Shown here in pieces: positions 57,340-64,000 of a stretch of 64,000 nucleotides of DNA. The position numbers were made by a program, and so were the translations under genes. The stretch comes from Streptomyces hyderabadensis. Its GTDB lineage: Bacteria > Actinomycetota > Actinomycetes > Streptomycetales > Streptomycetaceae. A model generated the notes under the pieces. The model saw nothing but the letters and a program-made list of their open reading frames with translations. It was not told the origin of the DNA and searched no databases. The stretch's first letter is position 1, and each line of letters opens with the position of its first letter. The DNA lies in the NCBI RefSeq assembly GCF_020404845.1, contig NZ_JAIOJZ010000002.1:1-64000 (forward strand), given 5' to 3'.

Positions 57340-57936
57340 TCAGCCGACCAGGTGCCCCGAGTCGTTCCAGCTCTCCATCGCCGCCTCCCCGTACGCCCAC
57401 CCCAGCACCGACAGCGATGTCGGGTTCAGCCGTATCCGCGCGCCGAAGGACAGCGGCAGACCCAGCCACCTCGCCCCGATGGCCCGCAGGATGTGCCCGT
57501 GGGCGAAGACGAGCACGTCCCGGTCCGCCTCCCGCGCCCACGCCACCACCTCGTCCGCGCGCGCGGTGACATCCGCCACACCCTCACCCTCCGGGACCCC
57601 GTCCCGCCAGATCAGCCAGCCGGGCCGCACGGCCTGGATCTGCTCCGGCGTCATGCCCTCGTAGGCCCCGTAGTCCCACTCCAGCAGCGCGTCCCACGCG
57701 CGCGTGCGCTCGCCGAACCCGGCCAGCTCGCAGGTCTCGCTCGCGCGCCGCAGCGGACTGGTCCGCACCTCCACGCCGGGCAGCCCGTCCAGCGGCGCCC
57801 GGTGCAGCCGCTCGCCGAGCAGCTTCGCGCCGCGCCGGCCCTCCTCCAGGAGCGGCACGTCGGTCCTGCCGGTGTGTCTGCCGGACAGCGACCACTCCGT
57901 CTGTCCGTGCCGGGCCAGCAGAATGCGCGGTGCCAT
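57340..57936 (-). CDS. histidine phosphatase family protein (phosphoglycerate-mutase-like)
   Basis: The 198-residue soluble enzyme has the RHG motif ([11 protein letters not shown], His10), Arg in [23 protein letters not shown] and the second catalytic His in [10 protein letters not shown]. The family transfers or hydrolyses phosphate via phospho-histidine; it could be a broad-specificity phosphatase or 2,3-bisphosphoglycerate mutase-like enzyme. It is convergent with the TPR-type regulator and divergent from the PAP2 gene, so it has its own promoter in the 57937-58149 gap. Confidence 0.88.
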   Translation of the reverse strand: MAPRILLARHGQTEWSLSGRHTGRTDVPLLEEGRRGAKLLGERLHRAPLDGLPGVEVRTSPLRRASETCELAGFGERTRAWDALLEWDYGAYEGMTPEQIQAVRPGWLIWRDGVPEGEGVADVTARADEVVAWAREADRDVLVFAHGHILRAIGARWLGLPLSFGARIRLNPTSLSVLGWAYGEAAMESWNDSGHLVG

Positions 57937-58149
57937 GAAGGGGCCTTTCCGGGAGAAATGTCTGCGGGGACCCCTCCATCATCCCGTACTGTCCGTGCGG
58001 GCAACCCGAGGGGCGGTGCCCGCGTCTATCCGGTCCGAGGGCGCTTCGCGGAGCGGGCGGAGCGAGGCCGTAGAGTGGCTCGCCCGTGTCCGTCCGGACG
58101 CGTGAGCGAGCGAGTAGTGAGAAGCGTGAGAAGGGGGAGGGCGATCGGA

Positions 58150-59160
58150 TTGCCGCACACCGAGACACCGGGCACCGAGGCGGCCCCGCACCCTCGGCTG
58201 CGCTGGTGGACCGAGCTGCCGCTCATCGTCCTCGTGTACGCCTGCTACAGCGCGGGACGCCTGATCGTGCGCGGCGACGTCTCCGACGCCGTCGACCACG
58301 GCCTGGCCATCCTGGACATCGAGAAGGCGCTCCACCTCAACGCCGAGCACCCCCTCAACCGCCTCTTCACGCGCGAGCCGTGGATCGGCGTACCGGCGGA
58401 CTTCTGGTACGCCTCGCTGCACTACGTGGTCACCCCGGCGATCCTCATCTGGCTGTTCCGGTCCCGCGCGGTGCGCTACCGGGCCGCCCGCACCTGGCTG
58501 ATGACGTCCACCTTCATCGGTCTCATCGGCTTCACCCTGCTGCCGACCTGCCCGCCCCGGCTGCTGGACGCCGGCCACGGTTTCGTCGACACGATGGCCC
58601 AGTACAGCTCGTACGGCTGGTGGGGCGGCGAGGCGAGCGCCCCGCGCGGCCTGGGCGGGATGACCAACCAGTACGCGGCGATGCCGAGCCTGCACGTGGG
58701 CTGGGCGCTGTGGTGCGGGGTGATGTTGTGGCGCCACGGCGGCACGCGCACGGCCAAGGTGGCCGGTGTCGTCTACCCGCTGGTGACCACGATCGTGGTG
58801 ATGGGCACCGCGAACCACTACTTCCTGGACGCGGTCGCCGGTGCCGCCGTGATGGGGGCGGGGCTGTTGCTGACGCCGTTGGTGCGGCGGACCGCGGAGC
58901 GGGCACGGACCCGGCTCACGGCCCGTTTCGCACCGGCGGCGGCCGGCTCGGCCGGCCCCGCGAACGACTCCGCGAACGGCTCCGCGGCCACCTCCGCGAC
59001 CGCCCGGGACGGCGCGGGTTCCGCGATTGTCAGTGGCGGATGCCAGACTTCCGCGGGTGAGCGATTTCCACGGCAGCGCGAGCAGCGGTTCGGACCGGGG
59101 GGCGAGCCGGACCCCGCCCCCTCGGGCGCGGAGGACGGGACTCCGGCACCGGCTCGCTGA
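58150..59160 (+). CDS. PAP2-superfamily membrane phosphatase
   Basis: The 336-residue membrane protein has about six helices and the PAP2 (inositolphosphotransferase-like) motif set: TLLPTCPPRLLD, NQYAAMPSLHVGWALW with the central SLH, and ANHYFLDAVAGAAVMG with the catalytic His-Asp. It should dephosphorylate lipid or undecaprenyl phosphates. The last 75 residues are a Ser/Ala/Gly-rich tail. The TTG at 58150 follows a purine-rich AGGGGGAGGG; in-frame GTGs at 58102, 58117 and 58126 are alternatives. Its 3' end overlaps the nuclease gene by 104 bases. Confidence 0.85.
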   Translation: MPHTETPGTEAAPHPRLRWWTELPLIVLVYACYSAGRLIVRGDVSDAVDHGLAILDIEKALHLNAEHPLNRLFTREPWIGVPADFWYASLHYVVTPAILIWLFRSRAVRYRAARTWLMTSTFIGLIGFTLLPTCPPRLLDAGHGFVDTMAQYSSYGWWGGEASAPRGLGGMTNQYAAMPSLHVGWALWCGVMLWRHGGTRTAKVAGVVYPLVTTIVVMGTANHYFLDAVAGAAVMGAGLLLTPLVRRTAERARTRLTARFAPAAAGSAGPANDSANGSAATSATARDGAGSAIVSGGCQTSAGERFPRQREQRFGPGGEPDPAPSGAEDGTPAPAR

Positions 59161-60319
59161 GCTGCGCGGTCCCGACGTACCGGCCAGGGCACTGGACGCC
59201 CGGGCGCTGGCCGCCCTCGCCGCCAACCCGGGATGCCGTCGGCGCGCGCTCCTCGACGGCGCGGGGGTGGACAAGGCCGCCCTGGCCAGTGCGCTGGGCT
59301 CGCCGTCCGCCTTCGGACAGTCGCAGTTCGCCCTCACGCGGGGCAATGCCTTCGAGGCGAAGGTCAAGGCCGACGGCGGCGCCGAGCTGCTGCGGCTCGT
59401 GCACGAGAAGCTGGACCGGGGTGCCGAGCCGCCCGCCGAGGCCGGGGCGGCAGTGCCCGACCTGACCGCGGCCGGCCCCGAGGGGCGCACGGCGCGCACG
59501 GCGCTGGCCCTGCGCGAGGCCACCGGCGCACCCGGGGCCTGGACGCTGCTCGACCATCCGATGCTCGCCCTCGACGTCGCCGGTTCGCCCGCCTTCCTGG
59601 AGCCGGACGCCGTGGTGGTGCATCCGGACGGCAGCTGGACGGTCGTCGAGATCAAGTCCTTCCCCATGCTGGACGGCTCCGCCGACCCGGCGAAGGTGGG
59701 CGCCGCCGCACGGCAGGCCGCGGTGTACGTGCTGGCGCTGGAGCGGGTCGCGGCCCGGCTCGACCCCGCCCCGCGCGTGCGCCACCGGGTCCTGCTGGTC
59801 TGCCCCAAGGACTTCTCCAACCTGCCCACCGCTTCCGCGGTCGACGTGCGCAAGCAGCGGGCCGTCACCGACCGCCAGCTGGCCCGGCTGACCCGCATCG
59901 AGGACATCGCCGACGCGCTGCCGGAGGGCGTCTGCTTCTCCCCCGGGCTGCCGGCCGAGGAGCTGGCGGCGGCGGTCGAGGCGGTCCCGGCGGCGTACGC
60001 GCCGGAGTGCCTGTCCGCGTGCGAGCTGGCCTTCCACTGCCGTGCCCGGTCCCGCGAGGCGGGTGCGGTCACCTGCCTGGGCCGCCCGGTGCGGGCCGAG
60101 CTGGGCGGGCTTTCCACCGTCGAGGACGTGCTGGCCGCGGCCCGCGGGGAGGCCGGTGATCCGGACGATCCGGCGGTGGCCGCGCTGCGCAGGGCGGCCC
60201 GGCTGCGTGCGGAGGCGCTCGCGGCGGCCGGTCCGACGGCCGATGCGGGGACCGGTGCGGCGGCGGGCGGCGGCAGCGAGTTCGCGGTCGGGGCCGGCGG
60301 GGTGTCCGCGTGTCGCTGA
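59057..60319 (+). CDS. RecB/Cas4/Dna2-like PD-(D/E)XK nuclease with apparent Fe-S cysteines
   Basis: The 420-residue protein carries the RecB-family nuclease motifs: RGNAFEAKVK (95-104), Asp184 in FLEPDAVVV, Glu198 and Lys200 in TVVEIKSF, and Gln220-x3-Tyr224 (QAAVY). One cysteine lies before the core (Cys60, NPGCRRRALL) and a group after it (Cys318-x3-Cys322-x5-Cys328, with Cys340), the arrangement that holds a 4Fe-4S cluster in Cas4, AddB and Dna2. It should cut single- or double-strand DNA ends with divalent metal. The GTG at 59057 has no strong ribosome-binding site; in-frame TTG 59027 and GTG 59033 are alternatives, but Cys60 rules out a start after 59234. It is the first gene of a coupled operon with a helicase. 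Confidence 0.8.
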   Translation: MSDFHGSASSGSDRGASRTPPPRARRTGLRHRLAELRGPDVPARALDARALAALAANPGCRRRALLDGAGVDKAALASALGSPSAFGQSQFALTRGNAFEAKVKADGGAELLRLVHEKLDRGAEPPAEAGAAVPDLTAAGPEGRTARTALALREATGAPGAWTLLDHPMLALDVAGSPAFLEPDAVVVHPDGSWTVVEIKSFPMLDGSADPAKVGAAARQAAVYVLALERVAARLDPAPRVRHRVLLVCPKDFSNLPTASAVDVRKQRAVTDRQLARLTRIEDIADALPEGVCFSPGLPAEELAAAVEAVPAAYAPECLSACELAFHCRARSREAGAVTCLGRPVRAELGGLSTVEDVLAAARGEAGDPDDPAVAALRRAARLRAEALAAAGPTADAGTGAAAGGGSEFAVGAGGVSACR

Positions 60320-61995
60320 TCACCACGCTCGCCCGGCTGGAGGCGGTGCGCACCGGCCGGGCCCAGCCCGCCGCCACCGTCCGGCACCGGCACCTGTCCG
60401 ACCGTCCACTGGTCTTCGTCCCGCTGACCACCGCCGGCGAGGCCGGCGCCCCGCTCGGCGCGCTGGTCGGCACCGACCGGGACGCGCCGCACCTGCTGGT
60501 GGTGCCGCAGCCCCGCGACCGCGACCTGCGCTTCGCGTTCCTGGCCGACCTGGCCGACATCGTGCTGCCGCACGTCGAGGCGTACGCGGAGAGCGTCGAG
60601 GCCGCCGAGCGCACCGAGACCGACCCGGAGACGGGCAAGCGGGTCAAGGTCGAGGTCGACCTGTGCGCGGACGCCGCGCAGCTGGTCGTGCCGAGCCGCG
60701 CGGGCATCGACTTCGTACGGCTGCTGGGCCGGTCCATGCGCTTTCGGCGTACGGCGGAGCAGGACCCGGAGACCCCGCACCCCGCGCCGCCCCGGGTGCC
60801 GCTGCTCGGCCGGTGGCTGACCCACTACGGCGAGCGGGCCCGGGTGCCCGGCTCCTCTCTCCTGCTCGCCATGACCGACCTGCTGGGGCGGCACTGGGCG
60901 ACCGGGCAGTCCACGCTGGAGGACCAGCACCTGGGCGCCCTGCTCGCGTGGATCGCGCCGGAGTTCTCGCCGGAGCCCGGCCTGACCGGCGCGGAGGCCG
61001 CCCGCCGCGCCGAGCTGGCCCGCGACGCCGACGGCCAGTTGCTGTGCCCGCCCGCGGGCCCGGCGACCGACCCGGCCTTCGACAACAGGCTGCTCGCCCC
61101 CGCCATCGAGCGCTACGACCGTGCCCGCACCGCGCTGGCCGCCGCCGAGGACGGTCTGGAGGCCGACGAGCGGCTCGGCGCGCTCACCGCCGCCGAGCGG
61201 GAGATCCGCGCCCTGGTCGACAGCCGCACCCGGCCCACCTGGGACGCGGTGTGGCGGGGCCTGGACCTGCTGCGGGAGCTGCCGGAGGGGGCGCACGCCG
61301 AGGAGCGGTGGACCCGCGACCGCTGGTCGTTCACCTCCCACCGCGACCGCATCCTGGCCGGGGAGCCCCCGCAGCCGCGCCGCGACGACGCCGTGACGGC
61401 GGCGAACAAGCTGGCCACGCGCGAGCGCGAGCAGGCCCGCCTGGAGGCGCAGGAGGCGCTGGACGACCCGCTGGTGATGGCCGGGCGGCGGCTGTCCGGG
61501 GAGGCGTTCGCGGGCGAGGTCGTCGACGTGGTGATGGCGTACAGCGAGAGCAAGCGGCCCAGTCCGCGCCCGCTGGTCACGGTCCGCACGGACGACCGTC
61601 CGCACCTGGGCGAGCGGGCGAAGGTCTACCGCTCGCTGGGCGGCAAGCCGCAGACGGCCGAGTACGTGGGACCGGCCGCCTCGGACGACGGCTTCGGCGA
61701 CGGGACCGGGACCGGTGACGGGGACGGGACCGGGACCGGTGACGGGACCCGCGACGGCGACGGCGTGCTGGTCCTGCGGATCATGGACAAGATGGGGCGG
61801 GGCAAGGAGCCCGAGGCGGGGTCGGTGCCGGAGAAGGGCGACCTGGTCTGCTTCACGCTCTTCGAGCACGAGCAGCGGGGCGGTGCGAAGCTCCCCGACC
61901 CCGAGCAGACGCCGTGGACGCACGGCGGCCCGCCGGGTGCGGCGGCCGCGGTGCCGGAGGCCGCCGACGCCCAGACCGAGGAGGACGTGCTGTGA
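60310..61995 (+). CDS. uncharacterised protein of the nuclease-helicase operon
   Basis: The 561-residue protein starts at GTG 60310, overlapping the nuclease gene by ten bases, and ends in a four-base overlap with the helicase gene. It is soluble, with no signal peptide. The N-terminal 150 residues look alpha/beta (HLLVVPQPRDRDLRFAFLADLADIVLPHVEAY), the middle is charged and helical, around 395-430 there is an Ala/Glu/Arg-rich helix (NKLATREREQARLEAQEALDD), and about 470-485 is an acidic Gly/Asp/Thr repeat. I do not recognise a domain. Coupling suggests it works in a complex with the nuclease and helicase. Confidence 0.75.
   Translation: MSLITTLARLEAVRTGRAQPAATVRHRHLSDRPLVFVPLTTAGEAGAPLGALVGTDRDAPHLLVVPQPRDRDLRFAFLADLADIVLPHVEAYAESVEAAERTETDPETGKRVKVEVDLCADAAQLVVPSRAGIDFVRLLGRSMRFRRTAEQDPETPHPAPPRVPLLGRWLTHYGERARVPGSSLLLAMTDLLGRHWATGQSTLEDQHLGALLAWIAPEFSPEPGLTGAEAARRAELARDADGQLLCPPAGPATDPAFDNRLLAPAIERYDRARTALAAAEDGLEADERLGALTAAEREIRALVDSRTRPTWDAVWRGLDLLRELPEGAHAEERWTRDRWSFTSHRDRILAGEPPQPRRDDAVTAANKLATREREQARLEAQEALDDPLVMAGRRLSGEAFAGEVVDVVMAYSESKRPSPRPLVTVRTDDRPHLGERAKVYRSLGGKPQTAEYVGPAASDDGFGDGTGTGDGDGTGTGDGTRDGDGVLVLRIMDKMGRGKEPEAGSVPEKGDLVCFTLFEHEQRGGAKLPDPEQTPWTHGGPPGAAAAVPEAADAQTEEDVL
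61690..61770 (+). repeat. GACGGGACCGG-type tandem repeat in coding sequence
   Basis: Units of GACGGGACCGGGACCGGT type repeat from about 61695 to 61765 and encode an acidic Asp/Gly/Thr stretch (DGTGTGDGDGTGTGDG) inside the uncharacterised protein. This looks like a slippage-prone, flexible acidic linker. Confidence 0.7.
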
Positions 61996-63347
61996 CCGCC
62001 GAGGCCCTCGCCGCCCCCGCCCCCGCGGACTTCGACCCGGGTGCGGAGGCCGCCCGCGCCACCGCGGCGATCCTGCACGACACCCTGCACGGCACGGAGC
62101 GCGGTGTCGTCGTCGACTCCCCGCCCGGCGCCGGGAAGTCCACGCTCGTGGTGCGGGCGGCGCTGGAGCTGGCCGAGGCGGGCCGCCCCCTGATGGTGGT
62201 GGCGCAGACCAACGCCCAGGTCGACGACCTGGTGCTGCGCCTGGCGGAGAAGAACCCGGACCTTCCGGTGGGCCGCCTGCACAGCAGCGACGCCGACCCG
62301 TACGACAAGGCGCTCGACGCGCTGGAGAGCGTACGGAAGTCGGCGAAGGCGGCCGACCTCGCCGGGCAGGCCGTCGTCCTGTCCACGGCGGCGAAGTGGG
62401 CGCACGTCACGGTGGACGAGCCCTGGCGGCACGCGATCGTCGACGAGGCGTACCAGATGCGCTCGGACTCCCTGCTCGCGGTCGCCGGGCTCTTCGAGCG
62501 GGCGCTGTTCGTGGGGGACCCGGGCCAGCTGGACCCGTTCGCGACGGTGGGCAGCGAGCAGTGGGCGGGCCTGGCCTACGACCCGTCGTCCTCGGCCGTG
62601 ACGACACTGCTCGCCCACAATCCGGGCCTGCCCCAGCACCGGCTCCCGGTCTCCTGGCGGCTCCCGGCGTCGGCGGCCCGTCTGGTCTCCGACGCCTTCT
62701 ACCCGTACACGCCCTTCCGCAGCGGCACGGACCACGGCGACCGGAGCCTGGCCTTCGGGGTGCCGTCGGACGGCTCGGGCCCGGACCGGGTGATCGACGA
62801 GGCCGCCGTCTCCGGCTGGGGGCTGCTGGAGCTGCCCGCCCGGCACACCCCGCGCACCGACCCGGAGGCGGTGCGGGCGGTGGCGGCGGTGGTCCGGCGC
62901 CTGCTCGACCGGGAGGGCCGGGCGACCTCCGAGCGCTCCCCGGACCCCGCCCCGCTGACCGCGGCCCGGATCGCCGTCGGCACCGCGCACCGGGACCAGG
63001 CGGCGGCCGTCCGCTCGGCGCTGGCCGACCTCGGGGCGGGCGAGGTGACCGTCGACACGGCCAACCGCCTCCAGGGCCGCGAGTACGACGTCACGGTCGT
63101 CCTGCACCCGCTCTCCGGCCGCCCCGACGCCACCGCCTTCCACCTGGAGACCGGCCGCCTGTGCGTGCTGGCCTCCCGGCACCGGCACGCGTGCATCGTG
63201 GTCTGCCGCGAGGGAGTGGCCGGCCTGCTGGACGACTACCCGTCCACGGAACCGGTCCAGCTGGGCACGCTGGTGAAGTTCCCTGACGGCTGGGAGGCGA
63301 ACCACGCGGTGCTGGCCCACCTCGCGGAGCACCGGGTCTCCGCCTGA
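61992..63347 (+). CDS. Upf1/Dna2-like SF1 helicase
   Basis: The 451-residue ATPase has the SF1B helicase motifs in order: Walker A SPPGAGKST (43-51), motif Ia VVAQTNAQVDDL (69-80), Walker B VDEAYQM with Asp151-Glu152 (the DEAxQ form of Upf1-like enzymes), motif III GDPGQLDPF (175-183), motif IV around LPVSWRLP, motif V VDTANRLQGREYDVTVV and motif VI LASRHRHACIVV. It should translocate on single-stranded nucleic acid. The GTG at 61992 overlaps the upstream stop (GTGA). Together with the upstream nuclease it recreates the parts of Dna2 on separate chains. Confidence 0.85.
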   Translation: MTAEALAAPAPADFDPGAEAARATAAILHDTLHGTERGVVVDSPPGAGKSTLVVRAALELAEAGRPLMVVAQTNAQVDDLVLRLAEKNPDLPVGRLHSSDADPYDKALDALESVRKSAKAADLAGQAVVLSTAAKWAHVTVDEPWRHAIVDEAYQMRSDSLLAVAGLFERALFVGDPGQLDPFATVGSEQWAGLAYDPSSSAVTTLLAHNPGLPQHRLPVSWRLPASAARLVSDAFYPYTPFRSGTDHGDRSLAFGVPSDGSGPDRVIDEAAVSGWGLLELPARHTPRTDPEAVRAVAAVVRRLLDREGRATSERSPDPAPLTAARIAVGTAHRDQAAAVRSALADLGAGEVTVDTANRLQGREYDVTVVLHPLSGRPDATAFHLETGRLCVLASRHRHACIVVCREGVAGLLDDYPSTEPVQLGTLVKFPDGWEANHAVLAHLAEHRVSA

Positions 63348-63417
63348 GGCGGCGGGGCGGCGGTGGGCGGCCGAAGCAGCGCGCCGGTGGGGCACGGGCG
63401 CGCGCCCCGGCCCGGCG

Positions 63418-64000
63418 CTAACCGGTGTGCGTGCGGGCGAGCCCGGTCGCGAGCCGCTCGACCAGCCGCCGTGCGGCCTTCGGGGCGACGACCTCGATGT
63501 GCTCGCCGAACTGGAGCAACTGCCGCACCGCGTCGGTATGCCCGTACGCCACGGTCACCTCGGCCCGCCCGTCCTCCCCGGGCTCACCCACCGTCCTGAG
63601 CCGGGCACCCAGGATCCGCCGGGCGAGGTCGAGGCTCGCCACGTCGACGCGCGCCGTGACCACGACGTGCTCCCTGCGCTCCAACGCCTCGCCCAACTCC
63701 CGTGCCGTACCGGCGAGGTCGGCCCCGGCACGCAGTCGGCGCGCGTGGTCGAGCACGGCCCAGCGCAGCAGGCGGGAGAGCGCGAACATCCGGGGCCGCC
63801 CGTCCCGGTCGGCCACCAGGTACCAGCGCCCGCCCCGCTGGAGGAGTCCGTAGGGGTCGACCACCAGCTCCCGCGCGGACGCCTCCCCGCTCCTGCGGTA
63901 GACGATCCGCAGCCGCCGCGCCGTCCGCACGTCCCGCACCAGCGCCGCCACGTCGGGCAGCGGCGCGTCGTCCTCGAACCAGGGCCGGTTGTCGATGGCG
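63418..64000 (-). CDS. WYL-domain regulator, 5' end outside window
   Basis: The visible 193 residues are the C-terminal part of a WYL-domain protein. RIVYRRSG and VDPYGLLQRGGRWYLVADRDGR form the WYL core (the name tripeptide is WYL in GGRWYLVA), and FALSRLLRWAV the following strand. The C-terminal extension (REHVVVTARVD, VAYGHTDAVRQLLQFGEHIEVVAP) is typical of HTH-WYL transcription factors, whose N-terminal helix-turn-helix would lie past 64000. WYL domains sense nucleic acids or nucleotides and often control DNA-damage or defence genes. It faces the nuclease-helicase operon, stop to stop. Confidence 0.85.
   Translation of the reverse strand, partial: AIDNRPWFEDDAPLPDVAALVRDVRTARRLRIVYRRSGEASARELVVDPYGLLQRGGRWYLVADRDGRPRMFALSRLLRWAVLDHARRLRAGADLAGTARELGEALERREHVVVTARVDVASLDLARRILGARLRTVGEPGEDGRAEVTVAYGHTDAVRQLLQFGEHIEVVAPKAARRLVERLATGLARTHTG

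Noticed and set aside
59057..60319. Identity as a CRISPR Cas4 protein
   Set aside because: The Fe-S nuclease motifs are shared with Cas4, but no cas genes or array are present and the partner is a helicase, so a Dna2/AddB-type role is more likely.

Overview
The window is chromosomal DNA of a Streptomyces species, very GC-rich, with the gene order known from the Streptomyces coelicolor and S. lividans core chromosome. Diagnostic landmarks are the desferrioxamine genes (desE, a siderophore-interacting protein, desABCD) with two DmdR1-type iron boxes, adpA with an in-frame TTA (bldA-dependent) codon followed by the oligoribonuclease gene orn and a tRNA-His, and the cellobiose operon cebR / cebEFG-bglC with CebR boxes. 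I see no rRNA, CRISPR array, prophage, transposase or plasmid function, so this reads as vertically inherited core sequence.

Layout. 1-12.3 kb: the 3' part of a GH3 N-acetylhexosaminidase, a lipoprotein, a secreted S37 peptidase, a fused ABC exporter, a phytase-like secreted protein, a GT39 membrane glycosyltransferase and a secreted endonuclease I. 12.3-15.9 kb: a ThDP enzyme coupled to an agmatinase, facing a putative phosphatase. 15.9-25.5 kb: CDF metal transporter, TesB thioesterase, acyl-CoA dehydrogenase, then a TetR regulator divergent from a leucine-degradation operon (methylcrotonyl-CoA carboxylase beta and alpha, HMG-CoA lyase, acyl-CoA dehydrogenase AcdH) with two near-identical operator-like palindromes between them. 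25.5-32.8 kb: siderophore uptake and desferrioxamine biosynthesis. 32.8-40.6 kb: GH20 hexosaminidase, DUF4429/SHOCT protein, Tat-exported metallophosphoesterase, glmS, a universal stress protein and a small membrane protein. 40.6-43.2 kb: adpA, a Streptomyces-type intergenic repeat, orn and tRNA-His with a long perfect terminator palindrome.

43.3-51.2 kb is a polysaccharide-use block: CebR, the cellobiose/cello-oligosaccharide importer CebEFG (no ATPase gene, so a shared ATPase such as MsiK is presumably used), beta-glucosidase BglC, and a secreted GH18 chitinase with a CBM2 domain. A CebR palindrome lies before cebE, and a second one covers the ribosome-binding site and first base of the bglC start codon. 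51.3-58 kb: a two-component system, a proline/serine-rich exported protein, a spermidine-synthase-fold protein, an HTH/TPR-type regulator with a His/Asp-rich tandem-repeat linker, and a histidine phosphatase.

58-64 kb holds the most intriguing unit: a PAP2 membrane phosphatase overlapping a three-gene coupled operon that encodes a RecB/Cas4/Dna2-type nuclease with an apparent iron-sulfur cysteine set, a 561-residue protein I do not recognise, and an Upf1/Dna2-like SF1 helicase. It looks like a Dna2-type nuclease-helicase split over separate genes. A WYL-domain regulator, cut by the window edge, faces it. Assignments rest on reading the translated sequence and remembered family motifs; no database search was run.
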